Source: an uncultured Gammaproteobacteria bacterium
GTDB taxonomy: Bacteria > Pseudomonadota > Gammaproteobacteria > PS1 > Pseudothioglobaceae
Direction: 5' to 3'
Assembly (NCBI GenBank): GCA_902606745.1
Contig: CACLHR010000002.1
Span: 35,709-99,708 of the forward strand
Length of the DNA: 64,000 nt
The notes under the pieces were generated by a model. The model saw only the letters and a list, made by a program, of their open reading frames with translations. It searched no databases and was not told where the DNA came from. Position numbers and translations under genes: made by a program. The first letter of the stretch is position 1; each line of letters starts with the position of its first letter. This document shows, piece by piece, positions 1-8,526 of this stretch.

Positions 1-2
1 CT

Positions 3-422
3 GCCCGAATGGTGAAAGATGAACCCAATGCTGCGGCTATAGCTTCTAAAGCTGCGCTGAATCTTTATGGCCTGCAGCGTGTAGCAAAAAATATTGAAGA
101 CAGGGCTGGCAACGTTACTCGTTTTATTGCAATTGGTAAAGATGAAGTCCCTCCTGGAGTTGAAGACAAGACCTCCTTATTGGTTGTTACAAAACATGAA
201 CCTGGAGCCTTGTTTGATTTGTTGGAGCCTTTTAAGAGTCATAAAATAAATATGTTGCAGTTGGCCAGACACCCAATTCCTGGGGTGAAATGGGAGTACT
301 TGTTTTTTATCGATATTGAAGGCCATCAACATGATAAAAACCTTAGAAAAGCTATCTCTGAAGTTGAGAAGCAAGCTTTAAAACTAAATATTCTTGGATC
401 TTATCCAGTCGCAATTTTATGA
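3..422 (+). CDS. pheA: Prephenate dehydratase (P-protein), 3' part only
   Basis: This is the C-terminal part of prephenate dehydratase; the reading frame is already open at the window edge, so the gene starts upstream. It converts prephenate to phenylpyruvate in phenylalanine synthesis. The visible part has the end of the dehydratase domain with the catalytic Thr-Arg-Phe motif (NVTRFIAIG), then an ACT regulatory domain beginning near GALFDLLEPF. In the E. coli protein the Phe-binding ACT motifs are GALV and ESRP; here they read GALF and ARHP, so feedback inhibition may be altered (inference). It overlaps hisC by 4 bases and heads an aromatic operon. Whether a chorismate mutase domain is fused upstream cannot be seen. 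Confidence 0.93.
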   Translation, partial: ARMVKDEPNAAAIASKAALNLYGLQRVAKNIEDRAGNVTRFIAIGKDEVPPGVEDKTSLLVVTKHEPGALFDLLEPFKSHKINMLQLARHPIPGVKWEYLFFIDIEGHQHDKNLRKAISEVEKQALKLNILGSYPVAIL

Positions 423-1483
423 ACGCATGTGAATCTATTCTTGGCTTAAGTCCATACCAAGGAGGAAAGCCGATTGAAGAGCTTGAGCGTGAGTTAGGAA
501 TAAAAAACGTAATAAAGCTCGCTTCAAACGAAAATCCTTTAGGTGCTAGCCTGAAAGTAGTTAAGGCCATGAAGCTTTCTCTCAAAGAGATTCATAGATA
601 TCCAGATGGGAATGGCTATGAATTAAAAAAAAGTATAAGTGGTCACTTAGATGTAGCTATAGAAATGATTTCATTGGGAAATGGCTCTAATGAGTTATTG
701 GAATTAGTCGCTAGAGTGTTTGTTTGCAAAAAGACAGACGAAGTGATTTTTTCACAGTATGCGTTTGTTGTTTATCCATTGGTTACTCAAGCCTTGGGTG
801 CTACTGCAAAAGTAGCTCCAGCAAAAGAATACGGGCACGATTTAAATGCTATGCTTGAGTTAATTAACGATAACACGAAACTCATCTTTGTTGCCAATCC
901 TAATAACCCTACAGGAACTCTGGTAAGCGACGATGAAATATATAACTTTTTAATTAAGGTCCCTAGCCGTATACCAGTGGTTTTGGATCAAGCGTATTTT
1001 GAATATTTGAATATTAATGATCAGGCTATTGACTGGTTAAATGAGTTTGATAATTTAATCATAACTCGTACCTTTTCAAAAGCTTATGGCTTGGCTGGTT
1101 TAAGAGTTGGATACTCAGTTTGCAGTCCAACAATTGCGGATTTCATTAACCGAGTTAGGGAGCCATTTAATGTTAATCATACAGCTCAAATAGCTGCAAT
1201 TTGTGCCTTATCAGATTTGGACTATTTAAAGGAATCGAGAAAGGTAAATGACACTGGTTTAAGGCAGCTAGAGGAGGGTTTTACACGTCTTAAACTAAGC
1301 TATATTCCTTCTCACGCTAATTTTATTGCTGTTAAATTTTCTAATGCAATGGAAATATATAACAGTCTACTTAAAGAGGGTGTTATTGTACGCCCTGTAG
1401 AGATGGATAATTTTCTTAGAATTTCTATAGGCACTGCTGAAGAAAATACTTATTTGCTTCAAGCACTGGAAAAAATATTATGA
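419..1483 (+). CDS. hisC: Histidinol-phosphate / aromatic aminotransferase
   Basis: A 354-residue class I/II PLP aminotransferase of the HisC family. Visible features are the N-terminal KLASNENP motif (residues 33-40), NPNNPTG (160-166), the cofactor-contacting D190 and Y193, and the PLP lysine K221 in TFSKAYGLAGLRVGY. HisC converts imidazole-acetol phosphate to histidinol phosphate. Its place between pheA and tyrA, with 4-base overlaps on both sides, suggests it also transaminates phenylpyruvate and hydroxyphenylpyruvate. HisC copies in aromatic operons often do this, but substrate range cannot be read from the sequence alone. Confidence 0.93.
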   Translation: MNACESILGLSPYQGGKPIEELERELGIKNVIKLASNENPLGASLKVVKAMKLSLKEIHRYPDGNGYELKKSISGHLDVAIEMISLGNGSNELLELVARVFVCKKTDEVIFSQYAFVVYPLVTQALGATAKVAPAKEYGHDLNAMLELINDNTKLIFVANPNNPTGTLVSDDEIYNFLIKVPSRIPVVLDQAYFEYLNINDQAIDWLNEFDNLIITRTFSKAYGLAGLRVGYSVCSPTIADFINRVREPFNVNHTAQIAAICALSDLDYLKESRKVNDTGLRQLEEGFTRLKLSYIPSHANFIAVKFSNAMEIYNSLLKEGVIVRPVEMDNFLRISIGTAEENTYLLQALEKIL

Positions 1484-2331
1484 TGAAAAAGATTTGCATA
1501 ATTGGAATAGGGTTGATTGGTGGGTCACTAGCGAAGGCGATTAATAAAACTCATCAGTCTGAAATTGTCTTTGGTTTTGGAAGAGATAAGTCTCGTCTTG
1601 AAAAAGCACAAAGAAGCAACGTTATTGCCCAATATTCAACTGATATAGGTGAGGCGTTAGATGGTGCGAATATGGTAATTATTGCTACACCAGTTGGAAG
1701 TTATGAATCAATACTTAAGAAAATTAAACCTCATATAGTCGAAGATATGATTATTAGTGATGTTGGCAGCACTAAAGTGAGTGTTATTGAAGCCGTCAAA
1801 GCAGTGTTTGGAAATACTCTTGATAACTTTATTCCTGCACACCCGATTGCTGGCAAAGAGAAGGTTGGTTTTGAAGTAAGTGATGCTGATTTATTTGTAA
1901 ATAGAAAAGTTATTATTACTCCTCTAAAAAATAACAATCCTGATTCAATAAAAATACTTGCAAAGATGTGGGAAGGGTTAGGTGCTGAAGTCGATTTTAT
2001 GACTCCGCAATCGCACGACGACTTGTTAGGTATGACTTCACATTTACCCCATATGTTGGCTTTTTCTTTGGTTAATTACCTCATCAGTCAACATCCTGAA
2101 GCATCAATATATGCGGCCGGAGGTTTTAAAGATTTTTCTAGGATAGCTTCCGGCGATGCGATTATGTGGCGAGATATTTGTCTTCACAATCGAGATGCAA
2201 TTGTTGCACACATTAATGGATATCAAGAATTATTGAATACTCTAGTTGATGCTATTGATAGTCAAAATAAAGAACAACTTGAATCACTGTTTATTGAAGC
2301 GAAAAATACCCGTGATTCATGGATAGATTGA
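1480..2331 (+). CDS. tyrA: Prephenate/arogenate dehydrogenase
   Basis: A 283-residue TyrA without a chorismate mutase or ACT domain. It catalyses NAD(P)-dependent oxidative decarboxylation of prephenate (or arogenate) in tyrosine synthesis. The N-terminal Rossmann loop GIGLIGGS is at residues 9-16, the HPIAGKE motif with the catalytic histidine at H121, and a TSHLPHML motif follows near residue 190. The start overlaps the hisC stop by 4 bases. Two ATG codons stand in tandem at the start, and the first gives the overlap. Confidence 0.94.
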   Translation: MMKKICIIGIGLIGGSLAKAINKTHQSEIVFGFGRDKSRLEKAQRSNVIAQYSTDIGEALDGANMVIIATPVGSYESILKKIKPHIVEDMIISDVGSTKVSVIEAVKAVFGNTLDNFIPAHPIAGKEKVGFEVSDADLFVNRKVIITPLKNNNPDSIKILAKMWEGLGAEVDFMTPQSHDDLLGMTSHLPHMLAFSLVNYLISQHPEASIYAAGGFKDFSRIASGDAIMWRDICLHNRDAIVAHINGYQELLNTLVDAIDSQNKEQLESLFIEAKNTRDSWID

Positions 2332-2340
2332 GGTGTCTTA

Positions 2341-3642
2341 ATGACTAATTTTAAGGCTTATTCTAGCCATTCATTAAATGGCTCCATTAAAGTGCCTGGT
2401 GATAAATCAATTTCTCATCGATCAATTATGTTGGGATCTATTGCGAATGGCGTTACTAATGTGTCTGGTTTTTTAGAGGGTAAAGATAGCTTAGCCACTT
2501 TGAGAGCGTTTCAACAGATGGGCGTCCAAATTGAGAAGGAGGGTTCTAATATTGCTATTAATGGTGTAGGTAAGCATGGCTTAAAATCTCCTACGAAACC
2601 CCTTGATTTAGGGAATTCTGGGACCTCTATTCGACTCATGACAGGCCTTCTCAGTGCTCAAAGCTTTAATTCTCAACTTTGCGGAGATGAATCTCTATCA
2701 AAAAGACCAATGGCAAGGGTGATTGAGCCGTTGTATATGATGGGGGCGAAAATTGATAGTTATGAATCAAAACCACCTTTATCTATAACTGGCAATCAGC
2801 AATTATCAGCGATTAATTACATCCTTCCTGTTGCCTCTGCCCAAATTAAATCGTGTTTATTGTTGGCAGGGTTATATGCTGAGGGAGAAACTTGCATTGT
2901 TGAAAACAGCACTACAAGAGATCACACCGAGAGAATGCTGAGAGGTTTTGGCTACCCTGTCAATATTTCTAATGGCCAAATTTCGTTAATGGGTGGCGGC
3001 GAATTAAATGCTTGCGATATAGAGGTGCCTAGTGATATTTCTTCAGCCGCTTTCTTTATCGTTGCTGCTAGTATTGCTAAAGAGTCGGATATAACACTGA
3101 ATGCAGTGAACATTAACCCTACACGAACTGGAATCCTTGATATTCTTGATTTGATGGGCGCAAATATTACACTGACTGATAAGAGAATTGTTGCTGGTGA
3201 GCTGGTCGCTGATATTCGTGTCTGTTCAGCTGAACTCCATGGAATTAATATACCGCATGAACTAGTACCTTTGGCGATTGATGAATTTCCAGTTATTTTT
3301 ATTGCTGCAAGCTGTGCAACAGGTGAAACTGTATTAACGGGTGCAAAAGAGTTGAGGGTTAAAGAGTCAGACCGTATTCAAGTTATGGCTGATGGTTTAA
3401 AAGTTTTAGGTATTGAAATTGAAGTTCTTAAAGATGGAATTCGAATTCAAGGTGGAGAGTTTAGTAAGCAAAATTCGGTAATCAAATCCCACCAAGACCA
3501 TCGTATCTCAATGTCATTTGCAATTGCCTCATGTAGATCTGAATATGACATTAGGATAGAAGGTGTCGATAATGTTCAGACATCCTTTCCAAATTTTTTA
3601 GAATTGGCTAACAAAATTGGCATGAATATTGAAGAAATTTGA
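2341..3642 (+). CDS. aroA: 3-phosphoshikimate 1-carboxyvinyltransferase (EPSP synthase)
   Basis: A 433-residue EPSP synthase, sixth step of the shikimate pathway, joining shikimate-3-phosphate and phosphoenolpyruvate. Signature segments are VPGDKSISHRS near residue 20, LDLGNSGTSIRLM near residue 90, KRPMARV, and RVKESDRI in the C-terminal half. Full length for the family. It starts 9 bases after tyrA and is the last gene of the aromatic operon. In many gammaproteobacteria cmk and rpsA follow; here lepB follows instead. Confidence 0.97.
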   Translation: MTNFKAYSSHSLNGSIKVPGDKSISHRSIMLGSIANGVTNVSGFLEGKDSLATLRAFQQMGVQIEKEGSNIAINGVGKHGLKSPTKPLDLGNSGTSIRLMTGLLSAQSFNSQLCGDESLSKRPMARVIEPLYMMGAKIDSYESKPPLSITGNQQLSAINYILPVASAQIKSCLLLAGLYAEGETCIVENSTTRDHTERMLRGFGYPVNISNGQISLMGGGELNACDIEVPSDISSAAFFIVAASIAKESDITLNAVNINPTRTGILDILDLMGANITLTDKRIVAGELVADIRVCSAELHGINIPHELVPLAIDEFPVIFIAASCATGETVLTGAKELRVKESDRIQVMADGLKVLGIEIEVLKDGIRIQGGEFSKQNSVIKSHQDHRISMSFAIASCRSEYDIRIEGVDNVQTSFPNFLELANKIGMNIEEI

Positions 3643-3687
3643 CATTTGTAATGTTATATAAATCTTCAGAACCTTGCTCAGGGTGAT

Positions 3688-3696
3688 TGCTATAAT
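3688..3696 (+). promoter_or_regulatory. Extended -10 promoter element for lepB
   Basis: TGCTATAAT fits the extended -10 consensus (TGnTATAAT) and lies 26 bases before the lepB start codon in the 80-base gap after aroA. There is no good -35 hexamer 17 bases upstream, which extended -10 promoters do not strictly need. It suggests lepB has its own promoter. Sequence match only. Confidence 0.5.
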
Positions 3697-3722
3697 ACGT
3701 TTTTTTTATAAAGAGAAAAAAT

Positions 3723-4625
3723 ATGACAATTGAAAATGCCGAATCATTTTTTGCCTTGGATGTATTGAGTTGGCTTTTTTTAGCAATTTTGCTGGCAATC
3801 GCTATTGTCTTGATTGATCTACTATTTTTCTCAAAAACTAGTCCTGAAAGTGAAATTAAAGTAACTGAAAAGAGGTCAGCTTTTAGAAAAATTTGTTACT
3901 TTCTAATCTTCTTAAAGTTTTCAAAATCCGAAAAATATAAGCATCGACCTAAAGTTGTTCAATGGTCAATTGAGCTCTTCCCAGTGTTGTTGTTGGTTTT
4001 AGTCTTTCGAGGGTTTATCTTTGAGCCGTTTCGAGTGCCTTCGAATTCAATGATGCCAACACTATTAACTGGTGATTTTATCTTAGTTAATAAGTTTGAT
4101 TATGGTTTAAGACTACCGATACTCAACTCTAAAATTATTGATTTTTCAAAGCCAGAAAGGGGTGATGTTATTGTATTCAGATATCCCAATTATGAGCATA
4201 GCGCTGGTTACTCTGGCGTAGATTTCATTAAGCGAGTGGTTGCTCTTCCAGGTGATACTATTAGCTATGAAAAGGACCAACTAACAGTCAATGGCGAGTC
4301 TGTTGAGTACAGAAAAATTGGTTCTTACCAAGGCGTTGATTCGGGTAAAGCGATGAGCGGTTATCGTCATATTAGAGAGATAATTAGTGAGGCTGATCAT
4401 GACATCTTGCTTCACCCTTTAGGAAACTCTAGAAAACTTTCTAAAACAACTGTTCCCGAAGGCCATTACTTTGTAATGGGTGACAATAGACCTCATAGCA
4501 GTGATTCTCGGTTCTGGGGTTATGTGCCAGAAGACTACATTCTTGGTAGAGCAGTCGGAATATGGATGCACTGGGATTGGAATCATAACTCCATGCAGTT
4601 CAGCCGAATAGGCAGCTTTAATTAG
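3723..4625 (+). CDS. lepB: Signal peptidase I
   Basis: A 300-residue membrane serine protease that cleaves signal peptides from Sec-exported preproteins on the periplasmic side. There is a transmembrane segment at about 14-36, a basic cytoplasmic loop, a second hydrophobic segment at about 86-99, and then the catalytic domain. The catalytic Ser is S109 in VPSNSMMPTLL and the general base is K170 in FIKRVVALPGD. The GDNRPHSSDSR box is near the C-terminus. In E. coli and many relatives lepB is directly upstream of rnc-era-recO; here it lies about 6 kb away from that cluster. Confidence 0.96.
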   Translation: MTIENAESFFALDVLSWLFLAILLAIAIVLIDLLFFSKTSPESEIKVTEKRSAFRKICYFLIFLKFSKSEKYKHRPKVVQWSIELFPVLLLVLVFRGFIFEPFRVPSNSMMPTLLTGDFILVNKFDYGLRLPILNSKIIDFSKPERGDVIVFRYPNYEHSAGYSGVDFIKRVVALPGDTISYEKDQLTVNGESVEYRKIGSYQGVDSGKAMSGYRHIREIISEADHDILLHPLGNSRKLSKTTVPEGHYFVMGDNRPHSSDSRFWGYVPEDYILGRAVGIWMHWDWNHNSMQFSRIGSFN

Positions 4626-4644
4626 CCAGCTGAAAAATTGACTT

Positions 4645-5985
4645 TTATTTTTTGGTTATAACTTTCAAAGCTTTAAGTACATTGATAGCTTCGTGAACAA
4701 AGTAGTCTTCTCTGAGTAGTTCTATAAAATCCTTGTCTCTATTCTCTGTAATTTTGTTCTGAATTTCAAGAATATCCTCTTCAGATAAATCAGTAGGGTT
4801 CTCTGAAGATAAATGATTTTTTAAGTCTTTTTCTTGAGATTTTAAGTCAATTGCATCTTCAAAACTGCTTAGAGTGATATCTTCTAAATAGATATCAGGA
4901 ACAATACCTTTTGCTTGAATAGATCTTCCTGAAGGGGTGTAGTATCGTGCTGTGGTTAGTTTAAGGCCAAAGCCATCCTCTAAACCTAACATTGACTGTA
5001 CAGTACCCTTACCAAATGACTCTGCACCCATAATGATTGCACGGTTGTGATCTTGGAGAGCACCGGCAACAATCTCAGAGGAAGAAGCAGATCCTTTGTT
5101 CATCAATACAATAATTGGAGCTCCATTAAGAATATCTCCTGGTTTAGTTGGGAAGGAAATATTAGCACTAGAAGTTCTACCTTCTGTGTAGACAACAATG
5201 CCATCATTATCAATAAATAAATTGGCAACATCAATGGAGGAGTTTAATAATCCACCTGGATTGTTTCTTAAGTCAAGAATCAAGGAATCAAGTTTTTTAT
5301 TATTGTCAGTAGCAAGTTCTGAGACAATATCTTTCACTAATTCAGCAGTGGGGTTTTGAAACTGTGAGATTCGAATATAACCAATACCTTCATCCAAAAG
5401 GAGACCTTTAGCAGAAACAATAGTAATAATTTCACGAGTTATTTCAACAACAAATGGAGCAATGTCGGGTCTACCAATAGTCAACTTAATTTTCGTTCCC
5501 GGAGCGCCTCTCATTAATTTCACTCCTTCTTCAAGATTGATTTGACTAACTTTTTGATCATCAATTTGTAGAATAATGTCGCCAGCTTGAAGACCTGCGC
5601 GGTATGCCGGCGTGTCATCTATGGGGGAAATAATCTCAATAAAATCACCCTGTGTACCAATAACAATTCCCAAACCACCAAATTTACCCATCGTGCTTTC
5701 ACTTAGGTCGGATTGGTCTTCTGGATCAAGAAAGCTTGAATGAGGATCAAGTCCTTCAATCAACCCTTTAATGGCATTCTTAAACATTGTTTCATCATCA
5801 ATCTCATCGACGTATAATTGCTTGATTTGTGAGTAGACAGCGGTAAAAGTGTTTAACCCTTCAAAAAAATCCGGTGAATCTAAAGGAGAATAGTTTTCAT
5901 CTGCCAAACAAACATTGGAGATATTTGAAAACAAAAATAACGTAAATAAACAAATAGTTTTTATTAAATTTTTTAGAGAGAACAT
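4645..5985 (-). CDS. ctp: Carboxy-terminal processing peptidase (S41, CtpA type)
   Basis: A 446-residue periplasmic tail-specific protease. It has an N-terminal signal peptide (about residues 1-28, ending CLADE), a PDZ domain at about 100-170, and the S41 catalytic core. By alignment to E. coli Prc the nucleophile is S301 in GSASSSEIVAGAL and the base is K326 in FGKGTVQ, a spacing of 25 residues as in Prc. The family trims or degrades envelope proteins from the C-terminus. It is convergent with lepB with only 19 bases between them and no clear terminator. Confidence 0.94.
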   Translation of the reverse strand: MFSLKNLIKTICLFTLFLFSNISNVCLADENYSPLDSPDFFEGLNTFTAVYSQIKQLYVDEIDDETMFKNAIKGLIEGLDPHSSFLDPEDQSDLSESTMGKFGGLGIVIGTQGDFIEIISPIDDTPAYRAGLQAGDIILQIDDQKVSQINLEEGVKLMRGAPGTKIKLTIGRPDIAPFVVEITREIITIVSAKGLLLDEGIGYIRISQFQNPTAELVKDIVSELATDNNKKLDSLILDLRNNPGGLLNSSIDVANLFIDNDGIVVYTEGRTSSANISFPTKPGDILNGAPIIVLMNKGSASSSEIVAGALQDHNRAIIMGAESFGKGTVQSMLGLEDGFGLKLTTARYYTPSGRSIQAKGIVPDIYLEDITLSSFEDAIDLKSQEKDLKNHLSSENPTDLSEEDILEIQNKITENRDKDFIELLREDYFVHEAINVLKALKVITKK

Positions 5986-6160
5986 GATTTAATTATTCAA
6001 TGCTGTAATATTAAAATTAGTAGGGTTGTATTAATGGGCAAATTGTACTTTGTTTTATTTTATTAATTATGGAGAAATAATAAAGTTTTTATGAAGAAAA
6101 AACAATGTTTTTTCATTCAATCTCTTGCAATTGTTAAAATCATACATTGATAAATCTATT

Positions 6161-6237
6161 GCGTCCGTAGCTCAGCTGGATAGAGTGTCGGCCTCCGAAG
6201 CCGAATGTCGGGTGTTCAAATCACCTCGGACGCACCA
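6161..6237 (+). tRNA. tRNA-Arg(CCG)
   Basis: A full cloverleaf, 77 bases including encoded CCA. The acceptor stem GCGTCCG (6161-6167) pairs with CGGACGC (6227-6233), followed by the discriminator A and CCA (6235-6237). The anticodon stem CGGC/GCCG encloses the loop CTCCGAA, giving anticodon CCG (codon CGG). The T loop is TTCAAAT. A degenerate copy lies at 8421-8494. Confidence 0.97.
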
Positions 6238-6341
6238 TACTCTAGGCGAGATTCTATAAGGAGTTTGAAAGTTTTTTACCAAGCCTTAAATTGAATCATT
6301 AGTATATTATTAAATCAGAGCTAAATTTTGTCAAAGTGTTA

Positions 6342-6379
6342 AAATGAATATTGACTTCTATCTGAGTTAATATTCATTT
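6342..6379. repeat. Perfect 11-bp inverted repeat
   Basis: AAATGAATATT (6342-6352) and AATATTCATTT (6369-6379) are perfect reverse complements with a 16-base spacer. A second, smaller inverted repeat follows at once: ATTGCAA at 6380-6386 and TTGCAAT at 6396-6402. Both lie in the leader of the methyltransferase gene at 6454. They could be a regulator-binding site or an mRNA hairpin; there is no T-run typical of a terminator. Confidence 0.6.
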
Positions 6380-6453
6380 ATTGCAATGGAAGTTTTTGCA
6401 ATTTATTTTAGAAGGGGTTCATTATCAAGAGTTAGCTGAATAATTCAAAGGTT

Positions 6454-7191
6454 ATGCAAAGTATGAAAAATAAAAACAGTGCAGGTGACAATATAATATC
6501 AAATGATAGTAATTGGCGGTTTTCTGGTGATACAGTAAGTGCTTTTGACGAGCATATTAAAAAGTCAGTACCACTTTATTTAGAGGGGCATCAAATAACC
6601 TGTGATTTAAGTAAGTTCTTTGTTAATAATAATTCTATTGTTTATGAAATAGGTAGCTCAACAGGCGTATTAACCACCAAGTTATCAGAGACTAATAAAA
6701 CCAAGCTGGGTGTACGTTTTATTGGACTAGATGTTGAGAAAGATATGGTAGATTATGCTAATCAGAATTTAGCCAAGCCTAGTAATAATAATGTGAGTTT
6801 TGAACATGCAGACATTGTATCGGTAGAATTAGAAAAGTCTGATTTAATAGCTTGCTACTATACTGTTCAATTCATACCACCTGCTGTGAGACAAAAAGTG
6901 ATAGACAAATTGTACCAATCACTAAATTGGGGTGGGGCATTCATAATGTTTGAAAAAATTAGGGCACCAGATGCTAGGTTTCAAGACATTATTAACACAC
7001 TTTATTTAAATTACAAATTAGAGAATGGCTATAGTGAAAAAAATATTGTTACGAAAATGATGAGCCTAAAAGGAATATTAGAGCCTTTTTCAACGCAAGG
7101 AAATATTGATATGTTGAAAAGAGCGGGGTTCGTTGATATTGTATCAGTGCAGAAGTATTTGTGTTTTGAGGGTTTTTTGGCTATTAAATAA
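6454..7191 (+). CDS. CmoA-like SAM-dependent methyltransferase
   Basis: A 245-residue class I methyltransferase resembling CmoA (carboxy-SAM synthase). It has FDEHIKKSVPLY at 31-42, the SAM loop VYEIGSSTG at 63-71, YTVQFI at 136-141, GGAFIMFEKI at 160-169 and ENGYSEKNI at 190-198, all with clear CmoA counterparts. However, the Gln-Lys-Arg stretch that follows GYSE in CmoA reads Thr-Lys-Met here (200-202). An arginine thought to hold carboxy-SAM is therefore probably missing, and I infer an ordinary or altered methyltransferase rather than true CmoA. A second start three codons in (6463) is equally possible. The gene lies between tRNA-Arg and a tRNA pseudogene, followed by another methyltransferase-like gene. 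Confidence 0.72.
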   Translation: MQSMKNKNSAGDNIISNDSNWRFSGDTVSAFDEHIKKSVPLYLEGHQITCDLSKFFVNNNSIVYEIGSSTGVLTTKLSETNKTKLGVRFIGLDVEKDMVDYANQNLAKPSNNNVSFEHADIVSVELEKSDLIACYYTVQFIPPAVRQKVIDKLYQSLNWGGAFIMFEKIRAPDARFQDIINTLYLNYKLENGYSEKNIVTKMMSLKGILEPFSTQGNIDMLKRAGFVDIVSVQKYLCFEGFLAIK

Positions 7192-7264
7192 ATATCTAGA
7201 GAATAGATAGATATTTTTATCAAAATTTATTTAACAATTTTTTTAGTATTGGAACCTTTAATAT

Positions 7265-8326
7265 ATGAGCATAAAAATATTAACTCAAAATTTTATTAGT
7301 CATGCCCCTGAATTTTATTCAGACCTAGAGCTGAATGATTTGGATAGTAAGCATGCGGTTATTGTTAAAGATGCTTACGATTTTTTAGATGATGAAGGTA
7401 CTTATAAAGCAAATAACTTTCGAAACTGGACTACTCAGACTGATCAGGGCGCTCCAATGCAGATGTCAGCCTTTAATATTTACACACATGGATTTCCATA
7501 TACATTTTTAAAATTTTTATTCGTGAAGGTTTTTCGTAGGGATACTGAAAGACATCTTCTAAATAGTTTTATGGATGATATATCTATAATAAAATCCATT
7601 GGCGGTGAAAGTATCTTAAAGGAGAACCCAGTTCATACTTCACCAGGTGCAACAGAAGCTTATTTTATAGAAGGCACCAGTGTAAATTTACGCTGGTTGC
7701 GATATATATATATAACTCAACAGATTATTAATCATAATCTGTTATCAGATACTGGTGTTTGGGTGGATGTAGGGTCTTATTATGGTGGTTATCAAAGTAT
7801 AGTTCGTAAGTACTTTCCTAAAACAACTATTGTTATGGTAGATTTTCATCATCAACTTTGTCGTAGCTATATTTTTCTATCAAAAATATACCAAGATGCT
7901 GAACACATTCTACCAGACCAACTTTCAAATTATAAAAGTTTAGAGAGCATGCCAAAAGGGTCGTTTGTTTATGTTCCGGTTTCTGATTATTATAAAATTG
8001 CCAACCAAAAAGTAGACTTAGTTACTAACTTTTTTAGTCTTGGTGAGATGCGCAGAGAATTTCATTCGGTTTATATGCATAGTACTTTATTTAAGGAATC
8101 AAAAAAAGTTTATTTGATTAATCGTTTCATAGGTTCCCCTTTTTTTGAAAAAACATTTGATACTGATATTACAATAATTGACTACATGTCAAATAAACAA
8201 AAAATAGATTATTTCGACATATTTCCAATGTCACACTATATTTTGGTTAAGCGAGAGTTGTTTGGAAGGATTGCATCTAGAAATCTTAGCTCTTCATATT
8301 TTGAGATAATGACATCTAGTCAGTAA
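7265..8326 (+). CDS. Putative sugar O-methyltransferase-like protein
   Basis: A 353-residue protein with a Rossmann-type SAM-binding motif in its middle: VWVDVGSYYGGYQS at about 165-178, followed by a strand ending in MVDFHHQLC with an acidic residue where the ribose of SAM is usually bound. The arrangement (a helical N-terminal half, RWLRYIYITQQI before the glycine loop, and LVTNFFSLGEMRREF after it) recalls the putative sugar O-methyltransferase family found in surface polysaccharide clusters. That assignment is from memory of the family pattern and is moderate at best. No glycosyltransferase genes are nearby. It probably forms a two-gene unit with the CmoA-like gene upstream. Confidence 0.55.
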   Translation: MSIKILTQNFISHAPEFYSDLELNDLDSKHAVIVKDAYDFLDDEGTYKANNFRNWTTQTDQGAPMQMSAFNIYTHGFPYTFLKFLFVKVFRRDTERHLLNSFMDDISIIKSIGGESILKENPVHTSPGATEAYFIEGTSVNLRWLRYIYITQQIINHNLLSDTGVWVDVGSYYGGYQSIVRKYFPKTTIVMVDFHHQLCRSYIFLSKIYQDAEHILPDQLSNYKSLESMPKGSFVYVPVSDYYKIANQKVDLVTNFFSLGEMRREFHSVYMHSTLFKESKKVYLINRFIGSPFFEKTFDTDITIIDYMSNKQKIDYFDIFPMSHYILVKRELFGRIASRNLSSSYFEIMTSSQ

Positions 8327-8420
8327 ATATGCAAGACAAACAACAAGGCAGTGTGATTTAAATTGAAAATATCTTAAGAAACCCTTAGTAGGAGTGTCCT
8401 TTTGACTGAGAATAAAAGAT

Positions 8421-8494
8421 ACGTCAAGAATTCAGCTAGATTCTTGCAGAACTCCGAAGCTGAATGTCTGGTGTTCGAATCACATCGGACGCAC
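8421..8494 (+). pseudogene. Degenerate copy of tRNA-Arg(CCG)
   Basis: From the anticodon loop to the acceptor end, 8452-8494 matches the intact tRNA at 6193-6235 in 39 of 43 positions. The 5' half is much more diverged but keeps the D-arm segment (TCAGCTAGAT against TCAGCTGGAT) and has a one-base deletion. The acceptor stem no longer pairs fully, the anticodon stem is disrupted and CCA reads CTT. It is not expected to make a working tRNA. It may be a decayed tandem tRNA or the far end of an old insertion at the tRNA gene. Confidence 0.82.
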
Positions 8495-8526
8495 TTGCTT
8501 ACTAAATATTTTAAATGTTGAGATAA

